From Anaerolineales bacterium UBA5797 (GTDB lineage Bacteria; Chloroflexota; Anaerolineae; Anaerolineales; Villigracilaceae), in assembly GCA_002418205.1 (NCBI GenBank), contig DIDP01000008.1, positions 139,499-203,498 of the forward strand: 64,000 nucleotides of DNA. Reading direction: 5' to 3'. The notes under the pieces are model-generated. The model ran no database searches. It was not told where the DNA came from and saw nothing but the letters and a program-made list of their open reading frames with translations. Every line of letters begins with the position of its first letter. Positions within the stretch are counted from its first letter, which is position 1. The position numbers were made by a program, and so were the translations under genes. Below are positions 34,908-45,500 of this stretch, piece after piece.

Positions 34908-36245
34908 ATGAAATACCACATCTGGACCGAAGGATGCCAGATGAACGTGGCCGACTCACAACGCGTCGGCTCGTCTCTTGAGCATCTGGGATACACCTTT
35001 ACCGATAAAGCCGAAGAAGCAGACGTTATTGTTTTGAACACCTGCGTCGTGCGTCAATCTGCGGAGGACAAGGCGCTCGGACGCCTTTCCAGCCTGCTTC
35101 CGTTAAAACGACAGAATCCCAACCTTGTCATCAACCTGATGGGATGCCTCGTCGGCGTGCGTGGTGCGGAAAAACTGCGAGAAAAACTCCCCTACGTGGA
35201 CGTCTTCTCGCCGCCCTCCGACCCGGGACCGCTGGTCTCGTTCCTCACGCAGGGCGAGATCCGTTCGCTGGAGGATACCGAAACGACGCGCCGCTTCCTC
35301 ATGATGGACGACGAACTCATCCTGCCGCAGCACGAACGTGGACAACTGGTCAGCGCACACGTGCCGATCGTGTATGGCTGTTCGCACGCCTGCACCTTCT
35401 GCATCATCCCGTTCCGACGCGGCATCGAACGCAGCCGCCCGGTGGTCGATATCGTCTCCGAGATCCGTTCGCTTGCCGTTCAGGGTGTCAAAGAGATCAC
35501 TCTGCTCGGTCAGATCGTGGATCGCTACGGCAAGGATATCCCCGATGGCCCCAATCTTGCAGGTCTGCTGCGTGTGGTGCATGAAGTGGAAGGCATTGAA
35601 CGTATTCGTTTCTTAACCTCACACCCGAATTATTTTGGCGAAGATTTGATGGAAGCCGTTGCAGAGCTTCCCAAAGTGATGCCGCATATCGAAGTTCCCA
35701 TTCAGGCGGGGGACGATGGGGTGTTGGCGAACATGAAGCGCGGCTATACCCAAATGGAATACCGCGACCTCGTGGACCTCATCCGCAAGAAAATCCCCGA
35801 CTGCTCCATCGCAACGGATATCATCGTGGGCTTCCCCGGCGAAACCGAGGAACAGTTCATGGAAACTTACCGCGTCCTCGCGGACCTGAAACTGGACGTC
35901 GCGCATTTGGCCCGTTACTCCTCCCGCGAAGGGACCGTCGCCACGCGCCGCATGGAAGACAACGTGACCGACGAGGAAAAAATGCGCCGCTTCCGCATGT
36001 TGGAAGAGTTGCAGGAAGGGATCGTCGGCGAGATCAACAAGAAGTATCTCGGTCAAACCGTGGATGTGTTGTTCGAGGAAAAGGTCAAGAACCGTTGGAA
36101 GGGACGCACCCCCACGAACAAACTGGTCTTCGTCGAATCGGACGAAGACCTGAAAGGCAGACTCCTGCCGGTCACCGTCACGTGGACGGGACCGTGGTCC
36201 ATGCAGGCCAATCTGCAAAAACAGCCTGATTTGATTCGTGTGTAG
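34908..36245 (+). CDS. miaB: tRNA-2-methylthio-N6-dimethylallyladenosine synthase
   Basis: 445 residues, the family length. The N-terminal cluster cysteines are C10, C46 and C80; the radical SAM cluster is C158-SHA-C162-TF-C165, followed by IIPFRRGIERSR. A TRAM-type RNA-binding domain ends the protein. It methylthiolates i6A37 in tRNA. The promoter seems leaderless. It ends inside a strong terminator at 36242-36275. Confidence 0.95.
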   Translation: MKYHIWTEGCQMNVADSQRVGSSLEHLGYTFTDKAEEADVIVLNTCVVRQSAEDKALGRLSSLLPLKRQNPNLVINLMGCLVGVRGAEKLREKLPYVDVFSPPSDPGPLVSFLTQGEIRSLEDTETTRRFLMMDDELILPQHERGQLVSAHVPIVYGCSHACTFCIIPFRRGIERSRPVVDIVSEIRSLAVQGVKEITLLGQIVDRYGKDIPDGPNLAGLLRVVHEVEGIERIRFLTSHPNYFGEDLMEAVAELPKVMPHIEVPIQAGDDGVLANMKRGYTQMEYRDLVDLIRKKIPDCSIATDIIVGFPGETEEQFMETYRVLADLKLDVAHLARYSSREGTVATRRMEDNVTDEEKMRRFRMLEELQEGIVGEINKKYLGQTVDVLFEEKVKNRWKGRTPTNKLVFVESDEDLKGRLLPVTVTWTGPWSMQANLQKQPDLIRV

Positions 36246-36275
36246 AGCGAGAGACCATCTCGCTCTACTTTTTTT
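36242..36275 (+). terminator. terminator overlapping the miaB stop
   Basis: GTAGAGCGAGA (36242-36252) and TCTCGCTCTAC (36258-36268) pair perfectly over 11 bp with a 5-base loop, followed by TTTTTTT. The TAG stop (36243-36245) is in the stem. Confidence 0.92.
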
Positions 36276-36341
36276 GGGGAATGAGAAGCGCTCAATCGAC
36301 TGAAGATGGTTTCCAACCTCAATGATTTATCGCTTCGCGGG

Positions 36342-37940
36342 TTATTTTTTTACAGGGAACCAGCGTTGGATGTCACGCCTGTTCAGAAAGAAGAAGAACG
36401 CCATTGCGGTGATCCCAAGGAAGTAGATCAAAAATGGCAGGAAGGACGCGACGCTGGTCTGTAAATTGTTGCCGGCGGCTTGCAGTTCCGAATCCGCATC
36501 CAGTGAGAGGCTGAATTGCCATAAGGTCAATATTCCAATTCCGAAAAATCCGGCTACCACCCATTTGAACGAGGAAAACCATCCAGTGCGTCGTGTGATT
36601 CCACGGAGCATCAGGTAGAGCAGGACAAGGAAGACGATCCCATGGAAGATCAACCCGAAGAACACATTCCCGAACATGTTGTCGGACAGACTCAATAAGG
36701 CATCCAGGGACGTTTCGAAATATTTGTAGGAACTCCCGATGGTGAATGCACCCAGGAAGATCAGGAAGTAATACATGGTGGTGATGATCGGGGAATAAAC
36801 CGTCTGGGAACTGACGGGTCGCATGCCCAGCGCCTTGAGTAATTTGGATGGTTCCGGCAGTAACTTTGCAATCACATCCAGTTTCCGGACGCCCGGGCGG
36901 AAATCGATCCATTGAAGTTTTGACAGCTTCTCCGCCAGGTTGGGGTTGGTCTGGATAAGGACGGGATAAACGACTTGTTTTTCGGGGTCAGCCTCAGTGT
37001 CCGATTTGAAGCGGGAGATCAGGACAAATACCGCTTTTGCGCTGTGGATGTCCTGTGTGAGGATATGTCTGTGTGCTTTGAGAGCGGCGATCAAATCCTC
37101 AGCGGCGTGCCGGTCCTGGATAGCATAATCCACGAAAAAGGAGACGGGCGCAGGTGCAAGATCATCCGGTTTGTATGGGTTTGCGAATTTTCTCATGTTC
37201 GCCTCCGGTTTGCCCCATCGCTGTAAAGCCGGGGAGCGGAGGACGAAGAAAAGTAGAAGCCCCGCAATGACGGAGATAAATATGTAGACGATCAACCTGT
37301 CGAGGTTGTTCGTTTCTGATTCGGTGATCACCGCTTCGAAGAACAATGAAAACGGAAGCATGAGCAGGGCGGCCTGCACCTGGGCAAAATTGAAGCTTCG
37401 TTTAAAAATGCGGTATGGGAGAGGAATGAGAATCCATGGCAGGAATAATGTCCATAATAACGGCAGGGTGCAGATGGCTGTGACAACGCTGACTGCAATG
37501 GTGAACCAGACGATCAGCGGCGCCTTGAACCCGGTCTCAGGGACGGGATGCTCCTCCCGAATGGGTTGTTTGAGTTGGGAAAATAGTTCCTGCAACCCAG
37601 CCTTGTAACTGCCACGGAAATCCACCCATTCGTATTTTTCCAACTCCTTTGGCAGATCTACAGCCTCGAAGATCAGGAGGATGACGCGCTTGTTTGTTTC
37701 GAGGAAGTGTTGCCATTCCAATGTTACGTATTTTGAAGCCAGGGAAGCCTTCGACACGACCAGAAGAACCGTATCCGAGTTGTTCAACCCCTTGTCGATC
37801 TGCTCCTTCCAAGGAGTACCCGGAACGAGGACGCGATAATCGAGCCAGACGTTGTACCCTTCGCCCTCAAGTTTGCCGACGAGGTCGTCCACGAAGCCCA
37901 ATTCGCGGCGGGAATAGCTCATAAAGATGTTTTGGGTCAT
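36342..37940 (-). CDS. membrane protein with two TIR-like domains
   Basis: 532 residues. Residues 1-125 form a TIR domain: NIFMSYSRRELGFVDDLVGKL, WLDYRVLVPGTPWKE, VLLVVSKASLASKYVTLEW with Glu75 where NADase TIRs have their catalytic Glu, and WVDFR at 105-109. About four membrane helices follow (140-240). Residues ~265-362 (SFFVDYAIQDRHAAEDLIAAL...WIDFRPGVRKLDVIAKLL) look like a second, shortened TIR domain: the WIDFR block is kept, but the region between the first strand and VFVLIS is missing and there is no Glu. Four more helices end the protein (383-525). The whole looks like a duplicated TIR-4TM unit. GGAG lies before the ATG. No sensor, CARF, SLOG or other defence partner gene is adjacent. 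Confidence 0.82.
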   Translation of the reverse strand: MTQNIFMSYSRRELGFVDDLVGKLEGEGYNVWLDYRVLVPGTPWKEQIDKGLNNSDTVLLVVSKASLASKYVTLEWQHFLETNKRVILLIFEAVDLPKELEKYEWVDFRGSYKAGLQELFSQLKQPIREEHPVPETGFKAPLIVWFTIAVSVVTAICTLPLLWTLFLPWILIPLPYRIFKRSFNFAQVQAALLMLPFSLFFEAVITESETNNLDRLIVYIFISVIAGLLLFFVLRSPALQRWGKPEANMRKFANPYKPDDLAPAPVSFFVDYAIQDRHAAEDLIAALKAHRHILTQDIHSAKAVFVLISRFKSDTEADPEKQVVYPVLIQTNPNLAEKLSKLQWIDFRPGVRKLDVIAKLLPEPSKLLKALGMRPVSSQTVYSPIITTMYYFLIFLGAFTIGSSYKYFETSLDALLSLSDNMFGNVFFGLIFHGIVFLVLLYLMLRGITRRTGWFSSFKWVVAGFFGIGILTLWQFSLSLDADSELQAAGNNLQTSVASFLPFLIYFLGITAMAFFFFLNRRDIQRWFPVKK

Positions 37941-37986
37941 GGTCTGCTCCTAATTTGGCAATTGGCAAACATAAACAACGAACAAT

Positions 37987-38008
37987 GAAACCCGCCGGAG
38001 TGGGTTTC
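37987..38008. terminator. hairpin between the TIR gene and the small membrane protein
   Basis: GAAACCC (37987-37993) and GGGTTTC (38002-38008) pair over 7 bp. The sequence GGGTTTCGTTTCG that follows recurs at 38625-38637, on the other side of the small membrane protein gene. T-tails are weak. Confidence 0.5.
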
Positions 38009-38057
38009 GTTTCGGTCTTGGCTGATTTTGGCAGGGTACCAAGTGTCCGATATCAGG

Positions 38058-38567
38058 CTAGAACACAAAGTATCTTGCGGTTGCCATGAAGATCATGGCG
38101 AGGATCATGCTATATACATGAAAGGGGGAGACAGTTTTTATCCTCTTTTGGATGGCCTGGATTTGAGAGAGTTGCTCGCCGGTCGGTTTCCCCTGAATTT
38201 GTGAACTTACCATGGCAAGTTTGGCATTACTGGCTCCAAAGATGGCGCCAAATACAAATGCGATAAGACCGAATGTGGCGCCAATCGTAAACCCGATGCC
38301 CGTATTCGACTTTATCCAGGCGGAGGTAAATCCGTCAGAGTCATGCCAGTAGAGCAGGGCACCTGCAAGGATCGTGGAGAGTGCCATGGCTGTCATGAAT
38401 TTATGCATGCGCAGGCGGACCAACAGGTATTGCGCGAACTCTTTTCCCGATTCACCGGTGGCGGCGATGGAGCGACCGATAAAGAACTCCATAATCAAGG
38501 CGCCGCCTCCCCAAATGATCCCTGTGACGATGTGAACCAGCCGCAGGACGAGCAGATAAACGCTCAT
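38058..38567 (-). CDS. four-helix membrane protein (CopD/DUF2269-like)
   Basis: 169 residues from ATG 38567 (AAGGAG 6 bases upstream; in-frame ATGs at 38585 and 38582 have no site). Four hydrophobic helices with conserved-looking His in helix 1 (LVLRLVHIVTGIIWGGG) and another after helix 1 (RMHKFM), as in small haem- or copper-linked membrane proteins of the CopD/DUF2269 type. The function is unknown. It stands alone, flanked by hairpins. Confidence 0.7.
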   Translation of the reverse strand: MSVYLLVLRLVHIVTGIIWGGGALIMEFFIGRSIAATGESGKEFAQYLLVRLRMHKFMTAMALSTILAGALLYWHDSDGFTSAWIKSNTGIGFTIGATFGLIAFVFGAIFGASNAKLAMVSSQIQGKPTGEQLSQIQAIQKRIKTVSPFHVYSMILAMIFMATARYFVF

Positions 38568-38601
38568 TTCATACTCCTTCATCACCGATAATTTTGACTA
38601 C

Positions 38602-38632
38602 AAAAAAACGAAACCCGCATAAACGGGTTTCG
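38602..38632 (-). terminator. intrinsic terminator of acnA
   Basis: On the minus strand CGAAACCCG/CGGGTTTCG (38632-38624 and 38617-38609) form a perfect 9-bp stem, loop TTTATG, followed by seven T. It lies 32 bases after the acnA stop. Confidence 0.88.
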
Positions 38633-38663
38633 TTTCGACCAAATTGGAGAAATCCGAGGCAAA

Positions 38664-41357
38664 CTACTTGACCAAATTCCTCAACACCGTATGGAGGATG
38701 CCTCCATTGCGATAGTAGTTCACTTCCACCTCGGTGTTCAGCAGGGCGGTGACCTTGAACTCGAACGAAGAGCCGTCAGCTCTTGTGGCTTTCACATTTA
38801 GAACCGGCTTGGGTGACATCTCATCGGTCAGTCCCGTGATGTCATAGACTTCGTCGCCTTTTAAGCCAAGCGTCTCGGCATTCTGGCCGTCCATGAAGGT
38901 CAATGGCAGGATGCCCATGCCCACCAGATTCGAGCGGTGGATGCGCTCGAACGATTCGGCAATGACGGCTTTCACACCCTGCAGGTTGGGTCCCTTTGCC
39001 GCCCAGTCGCGGCTGGAGCCGGTGCCGTATTCCTTGCCCGCGATAACAATGCACGGCATGCCCTCCTCTTTGTATTTCATCGCCGCATCATAGATGCTCA
39101 TTTCTGCTCCATCAGGGAAGTGTTGGGTCAGGTTCCCCTCCTTCGGTTCGACGAGCAAATTCTTCAGGCGGATGTTCGCGAACGTACCACGCGCCATTAC
39201 CAGGTCATTGCCGCGGCGCGAACCGTATGAATTGAAGTCCCTGGGCTGGACGCCGCGTTCCTGCAGATATCTTCCTGCCGGGCTGTCGGCTGCAATGTTG
39301 CCTGCCGGTGAAATATGGTCGGTCGTGATCGAGTCGCGGAACATCCCCAGCACGCGCGCACCTTTGATATTGCCGACAGAAGGCAGGTCGAGATTCAACG
39401 TTTGGAAGTAGGGTGGGTGATGGATATAGGTTGAAGCCTCATCCCATTCGTAAATGTCGCCGCCAGAGACCTTGATCTCCTTCCACATGTCCGAACCTTC
39501 GAACACGCTGGCATAGCGATCCTCAAACATCTTCACATCCAGGCTGGAGGCGATGGTTTCGGCGATCTCCTTTTGTGTGGGCCAGATGTCCCTGAGATAA
39601 ACGGGACCCTCCGTCCCTTCGCCGAGCGGTTCCTTGTCGAGATCAATATCGACGGTTCCAGCCAGAGCGTAGGCAACGACCAGTGGAGGCGAGGCGAGGA
39701 AGTTCGCCTTGACCAGGGGATGGACGCGCCCCTCGAAGTTGCGATTCCCTGAAAGGACTGCCGCGGCGACGAGATCGCTTCCCGTCACAGCCTTCGCAAC
39801 TTCTCCCGGAAGTGGACCTGAGTTGCCGATACAGGTGGTGCAGCCATAGCCGACAATGTTAAAGCCGAGCTGCGCCAGCGGGTCGATCAGGTTTGCCTGT
39901 TTGAGATATTCGGTGACCACGCGTGAACCGGGCGCGAGGCTCGTCTTCACATACGGCTTGACGTTCAGCCCTTTTTCGAGCGCCTTCTTCGCAAGCAGAC
40001 CCGCGCCGACCATCACCGTGGGATTTGAAGTGTTGGTGCAGGAGGTGATCGCGGCGATGACGACCGCGCCGTGCTTCATCTTCATCGAGCCGCCGTTCGT
40101 CCCGAACGTGGCTTCGGTGTTCAAGGCTTCGGGTTTGAGTTCAAAGCCGCGTTCTTTGACAGGTGCAACGAGCGTCCTCTGGAATGTCTCTTTGAGTTCA
40201 GACATTGGCACGCGGTCCTGCGGACGCTTGGGTCCGGCTAATGAGGGCACAACAGACCCAAGGTCCAGTTCGAGCGTATCGGTGAAGTCAGGATCAGGCG
40301 TGGAGGAGTCGCGGAAGAGTCCCTGGGTTTTCATGTAGGCTTCGGTGCGCTCGATGACTTCCTTTGAACGTCCCGTGAGTTTCATGTAGCGCAGCGTCTC
40401 CGCATCCACAGGGAAGTAGCCCATCGTCGCGCCATATTCGGGAGCCATGTTGGCAATGGTGGCGCGGTCGGTAAGGGACATGCTGTCGAGACCTTCGCCA
40501 TAAAACTCGACGAATTTATCTACCACGCCTTTCTTGCGCAGCATCTGCGTGACGGTGAGCACGAGGTCCGTCGCAGTGACGCCATCGCGCAGTTTGCCAT
40601 GGATCTTGAAGCCGATCACATCGGGCAGGAGCATGTCCATGGGCTGACCGAGCATGACCGCCTCGGCTTCGATGCCGCCCACGCCCCAGCCAGCCACCCC
40701 GAGACCGTTGATCATGGTGGTATGTGAGTCAGTGCCAACGAGCGTATCAGGGAAGGCAAGGGTCTCCGTGCCTTCGAGTTTTGCCATGACCACACTGGCA
40801 AGGTATTCCAGGTTGACCTGATGGACGATGCCCGTCATCGGCGGGACGACCCGGAAATTGGTAAAGGCGCTTTGTCCCCATTTGAGGAATTCGTAGCGTT
40901 CACGGTTGCGCTGGAACTCAACCTCGGTATTGCGTGCCAGCGCGTCGGCTGTGGCGAAGAAATCCACCTGGATGGAATGGTCGATGACCAGGTCCACAGG
41001 CACAAGCGGATTGATCTTCTTCGGGTCGCCGCCGAGACGTGCCACTGCGGAGCGCATCGCGGCGAGGTCGACGACCGCGGGCACACCGGTGAAATCCTGC
41101 ATCACCACGCGCGCCGGCAGGAAGGGGATGCCGGGGCGTGTGCCTTTGGCGGTCCAGGCGGCGATATTCTTTACGTCTGCCTGGGTGATTTCCTTGTCGT
41201 TGCATTGACGGAGTGCCGCCTCGAGCACGATGCGGATCGAAAACGGAAGCCGCTTGAGGTCCGTGAGACCCGCTTTTTCCAGGGCATCGAGGCGGTAGAT
41301 GACGTACTCTTTATCCCCAACTTTCAAAGTGTTGCGTGCTTTAAAGAAATCGTTCAT
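38664..41357 (-). CDS. acnA: aconitate hydratase A
   Basis: 897 residues from ATG 41357 (AAAGGAG about 7 bases upstream; the in-frame start at 41384 lacks one). The 4Fe-4S ligands are in AITSCTNTSNP and GYGCTTCIGNSGPL; VGTDSHTTMINGLGVAGWGVGGIEAEA, QDFTGVPAVVDLAAMR and the C-terminal swivel domain (GKEYGTGSSRDWAAKGP) are complete. It converts citrate to isocitrate in the TCA cycle. A GC hairpin (CCCACACC/GGTGGGG, ~41382-41400) lies in the 5' leader. Confidence 0.97.
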   Translation of the reverse strand: MNDFFKARNTLKVGDKEYVIYRLDALEKAGLTDLKRLPFSIRIVLEAALRQCNDKEITQADVKNIAAWTAKGTRPGIPFLPARVVMQDFTGVPAVVDLAAMRSAVARLGGDPKKINPLVPVDLVIDHSIQVDFFATADALARNTEVEFQRNRERYEFLKWGQSAFTNFRVVPPMTGIVHQVNLEYLASVVMAKLEGTETLAFPDTLVGTDSHTTMINGLGVAGWGVGGIEAEAVMLGQPMDMLLPDVIGFKIHGKLRDGVTATDLVLTVTQMLRKKGVVDKFVEFYGEGLDSMSLTDRATIANMAPEYGATMGYFPVDAETLRYMKLTGRSKEVIERTEAYMKTQGLFRDSSTPDPDFTDTLELDLGSVVPSLAGPKRPQDRVPMSELKETFQRTLVAPVKERGFELKPEALNTEATFGTNGGSMKMKHGAVVIAAITSCTNTSNPTVMVGAGLLAKKALEKGLNVKPYVKTSLAPGSRVVTEYLKQANLIDPLAQLGFNIVGYGCTTCIGNSGPLPGEVAKAVTGSDLVAAAVLSGNRNFEGRVHPLVKANFLASPPLVVAYALAGTVDIDLDKEPLGEGTEGPVYLRDIWPTQKEIAETIASSLDVKMFEDRYASVFEGSDMWKEIKVSGGDIYEWDEASTYIHHPPYFQTLNLDLPSVGNIKGARVLGMFRDSITTDHISPAGNIAADSPAGRYLQERGVQPRDFNSYGSRRGNDLVMARGTFANIRLKNLLVEPKEGNLTQHFPDGAEMSIYDAAMKYKEEGMPCIVIAGKEYGTGSSRDWAAKGPNLQGVKAVIAESFERIHRSNLVGMGILPLTFMDGQNAETLGLKGDEVYDITGLTDEMSPKPVLNVKATRADGSSFEFKVTALLNTEVEVNYYRNGGILHTVLRNLVK

Positions 41358-41467
41358 AGGATACTCCTTTGGTGATTTGCCCACACCAATGAGGTGGGGG
41401 ATTTGTCACCACAGCCGTGCGAAAGACATAAAGGAGCGCCTTTTCTATCCTTGCTGTGTGGTGCGGT

Positions 41468-42508
41468 TTACATTTTCAGGTCTGTCTTGAGGAGTTGGAT
41501 CAACTTATTCTTTTCGTCCTCAGGCAGAAAGCCGGCTTGTGCCGCGGCGACGATTCTCTCTTTCAAGGTAAATTGCGGCATTTGCAGATCTTCGCAGGCG
41601 GTATAGTATTCGTGACTCAGTGTGATGCGGGAGATGCTCGGGTCATCTGTGTTGATGGTCACGTTCAGGCCGTTCTCGAACATCTTCATCAACGGATGGG
41701 TATCGAGCGATTCGACCACGCCCGATTGATAGTTGCTGGTGATGCAGACTTCAAAAGCCGTGCCGCGTTCCCGGGCGAGCGCGATGATCTTATCGTCTTC
41801 CAGCACGCGCACGCCATGACCGATCCGTTCCGTGCCGAGTTGTTCGATGGCTTCCCGGATATGTTCCGCCGGTCCCCACTCACCTGCATGGATGGTCACG
41901 TGCAGACCTGCCTGCCGGGCTTCCTTGAATATGCCGAAGAACGGCTCGGTTGGAAATTCCGCTTCGTTGCCAGCCAGATCGAGCGCGACCAGCCCGTCCT
42001 TGACATGCTCTGCCGCCAGCCAGGCAACCTGCTCTGCAAGTTCGGTGCTCTCGTGCCTGTTGACCGAGGCGATCAATTTCACGTTGATGTTATATTTGCC
42101 GGCGGTCTCCCGGGCGCTGGTAATGACCCAGTCGATCACATCGTGCAACGGGAAGCGTTCCGCCCGGCTCAAAGCCACAGGCGTGAAGCGCAGTTCCAGA
42201 TATTTCACATTGTCCTTGACCGCGTCCTCGATGGCTTCGCGCGTGATGCGATGGATCACATCGGGGGAACGATAGAACAATCTTAACGTATTGAATTTTG
42301 AAAGGAAATTCTGGAAGGTGAATTTATCCTCTTCCTGGATCTGGACCAGCGTACTCAGCCTCAACACGTCCGCGGGAATGGTGATGCCGTGTTGCTTCGC
42401 AACCTCGACCATCGTATCCAGCCGCAACGAACCCTCCAAATGGCGGTGCAATTCCACCTTTGGGAGCGCACGGTACGTGTTGAGGGAAGCTGTGACTCGT
42501 TCCTTCAT
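41468..42508 (-). CDS. add: adenosine deaminase
   Basis: 346 residues. The zinc ligands and active-site blocks of the family are VELHRHLEGSLR, VTIHAGEWG, RIGHGVRVLED and INTDDPSISRITLSHEY. It hydrolyses adenosine (or a related aminopurine) to inosine plus ammonia. It starts 12 bases after the secA stop, so it probably belongs to the secA transcript. No Shine-Dalgarno is obvious. Confidence 0.93.
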   Translation of the reverse strand: MKERVTASLNTYRALPKVELHRHLEGSLRLDTMVEVAKQHGITIPADVLRLSTLVQIQEEDKFTFQNFLSKFNTLRLFYRSPDVIHRITREAIEDAVKDNVKYLELRFTPVALSRAERFPLHDVIDWVITSARETAGKYNINVKLIASVNRHESTELAEQVAWLAAEHVKDGLVALDLAGNEAEFPTEPFFGIFKEARQAGLHVTIHAGEWGPAEHIREAIEQLGTERIGHGVRVLEDDKIIALARERGTAFEVCITSNYQSGVVESLDTHPLMKMFENGLNVTINTDDPSISRITLSHEYYTACEDLQMPQFTLKERIVAAAQAGFLPEDEKNKLIQLLKTDLKM

Positions 42509-42520
42509 ACATCTAAAATA

Positions 42521-45500
42521 TCAGTTTCGTCTTCGCCTTTTTTTTCTGCCACTGCCTGCCGGTTGGGTGTTGGGTTGTATTTGAGGTTGTTGAGGCTGGT
42601 CTGTGGTCTCGACTGGATTGATCTCGATCGGTCTCCGTTGAGCAATGAATGCACGACTGACGACAAGTCCGCGAATATCTTCCACCAACTGCGCGAACAT
42701 CTCGGACGCTTTCGTCTTATATTGTACCAGTGGGTCGCGTTGTGCGTAAGCCTCCAAACCGATGGAAACCCTCAAGGCTTCGATGCGGGTCAGGTAATCC
42801 ACCCACAGTTCGGACGTGGCGCTCAGCAACAACTGCCTGCGGATTTCGTTCAGGACATATCTGCCAATGGCTTCGACCAACGCCTCCCGGTCGGACTCAC
42901 CGAGGCCTGCCGCCGTTTCATTGAGTCTTTCCTCCCCGAAAGCCTTCTTCGCCGCCTCGCCAAAATCTGCGAGCCGTGTGGCATTCGCGGAAAGGCGGTT
43001 GTATTCGCTCTGTCCCATCGCGAAGACCAGCGCTTCCTCCGCCTCTTCGAGGTGTGCCAGCACATCTTCGGTCAATTGCTCGGCTGTGATGCCTTCCAGC
43101 AACTGCGCGATCAGGAAGATGTACGTGAAGCGGTTGAAGACCTGCCTTACCTGCCGATGGGTCCTCTGGTCGAAGACGGTCCGTGCGCCCTGTGAGATCG
43201 TAATGAGCAGTTTCAGGATGTTCGTGTCGGTAGGTTCCGAAGGCATCAGGTTTTCAAGGTCGCGCCCGATCTGACCCTTCTCACCGACCAGACGTTCGCG
43301 GCGGCGTTCGAGGGCGTTGTCCGCGGCTTCCTGGATCATATCCGCCGCGTCGTCCCAATCCTTGACTTCGAACTTTTCCCCGAGTGATTCGCCGACGCGG
43401 TTCGCCACTGAAGCGATCAACCGTGAGGCGTAGATACCGGTCAGCTGCGCGGAAACGAAATTCCGGATGAGGTCCCTGGCTTCGTCGATATCTTCATCGA
43501 ACTTCCGCAGTTGTTCGCCGTTGAGCCTGATCTGCATGCCGGTGAGGGCATTGATCTCCTCCAGTATCTTTTGCGGGCGCGGCGTCTCTTCCATGTCGCG
43601 CAAGCCATCGAAGTACGCGTCGAGCGCGTCCGTGCGGGATTCGACCTGCGCTTCGTATGCCTCTTCGGTGCGATCGATCATTTCCTCGATCGCGCGGGAA
43701 TGATGAGCGTTCTCCGCTTCGATGGCGCGGGTGATGAGTTCATGGGCAGCCTGTTGAAAATCGTCGGCGTTGGACAATTCTTTTAGCAGCAGAGACAAGC
43801 CGAAGCTTGGGAAGAGCCGCTCCCCGGACATGAACGGCGGCTGGACCTGTTCGAGCCAGGCGATGAATTTCCACGGTCCCTCTTCGTCTGCCAGTCCGGT
43901 CTCCACGCGTTGTTTGATCTCGAGGTCCAGCATCTCCTGAATGTCGTCGCTCAGATCCTCCTTCGAGAAGATGCGGTCGCGTTGACCGTAGATCTGGCCG
44001 CGTTGTTTGTTGAGCACATCATCGTATTCGAGCAGATGCTTGCGGACGTCGAAGTTCGCGCCCTCCACACGGTGCTGTGAATTCTCGATGATGTTGCCAA
44101 CCATGCGCACCTCCAGCGGAAGCGAATCGTCCACCTTGAGGCTTTGCATGAGGTTGCTGACGCGGTCGCCTCCGAACAGGCGCATGAGATCATCTTCGAG
44201 GGAAAGGTAGAAACGCGATGAGCCGGGGTCGCCCTGACGCGCGGCACGACCGCGCAGCTGGTTGTCGATGCGGCGGGCTTCATGGCGCTCGGAGCCAATG
44301 ACGTGCAGACCGCCCAGTTCCTTGACGCGTTCCATGTCCTCAAAGTATTGCAGGAAAAGTTTGACCTCCGCCGCGTAGATGCCATGGTTCGCGGGATCGG
44401 CGTTCTTCAACGCGACGCGGCGTTCTTCGTGGGTCATATCGAAGGGATTTTCATATCCCGATTTGCCGAGCACGCGGTTGACCGCCGCGATGACCTCCTC
44501 GGCGAGTTCGCCGCCGAGCTTGATGTCCACGCCGCGGCCCGCCATGTTGGTGGCGATGGTCACCGCGCCGAACGCGCCGGCATCCGCGATGATCTGTGAT
44601 TCCTCGGTATGTTTACGGGCGTTGAGCACCTGATGAGGCACGCCGCCCTGCAACACCTTCTTGAGCCGCTCCACATGACTTTCATCGAGCCGCAGGATTT
44701 CAAGCACGATCGGGAGGTTGGATGGGTCTTCAAGACCGATGGTGGTAACACCGAACGGCTGGATGAACTTGCGGAGTGTATCGGGTGAGACCCTGTCGAG
44801 CGGTTCGTTGAACTGCGCCAGTTCCGGGATCACGCGCCCGTCCTCTTCGCGGTTGTTCTCGCGCATCCAAATGTGTCGGACGAGGGTGATCTGAAGCAAG
44901 CGGCGGACAGGTTCCGCCTTGAGTCGCTGCGAAAGGACCTCGGAGGATTCCACGGAAGTTGTGCCGACCAACAGAGGCCGCCCGCGTACATGTTCGCGCA
45001 CGATCTCCATCACCATCGAGCGCAGTTTGGCTTCCACGGTGCGGAAGATGACATCCGGGTAATCCTGGCGGCGATAGAAAAGCGGGTTCTGTTCGGGATC
45101 GTCGCGCTTTGCGAAATAGGAGTAGGCATAGCCTTCGTCATCCTTGGTCTTGATCTCGGTGAGCGGCGCATCCTTGCCGAACGCCTGATACTCAAGGTTG
45201 GGCGGAATTGGCGCAACTTCGAGTTTATAGATCTTGTCGAACTCCTCCGCTTCGGTGAGGGCGGTGCCGGTCATGCCCGAAAGCTTTTGGTACATGCGGA
45301 AGTAGTTTTGCAATGTGATGGTCGCGTAGGTGACGTTTTCCGGCTCGATCTTGACGCCTTCCTTGGCTTCCACCGCCTGATGCAGACCATCGCTCCATCT
45401 TCGTCCCGGCATGAGACGCCCGGTGAATTCGTCCACGATCACGACCTTGCCCGCCTGCACAAGATAATCCTTGTTGCGCTTGAACAGGAATTGGGCGCGC

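Noticed and set aside
36342..38567. Whether the tandem-TIR gene and the neighbouring membrane gene form a defence system
   Set aside because: No second effector, sensor or nucleotide cyclase gene is adjacent, the two genes are separated by a hairpin, and the surroundings (miaB, acnA) are housekeeping. A defence role remains unsupported, so only the architecture is reported.
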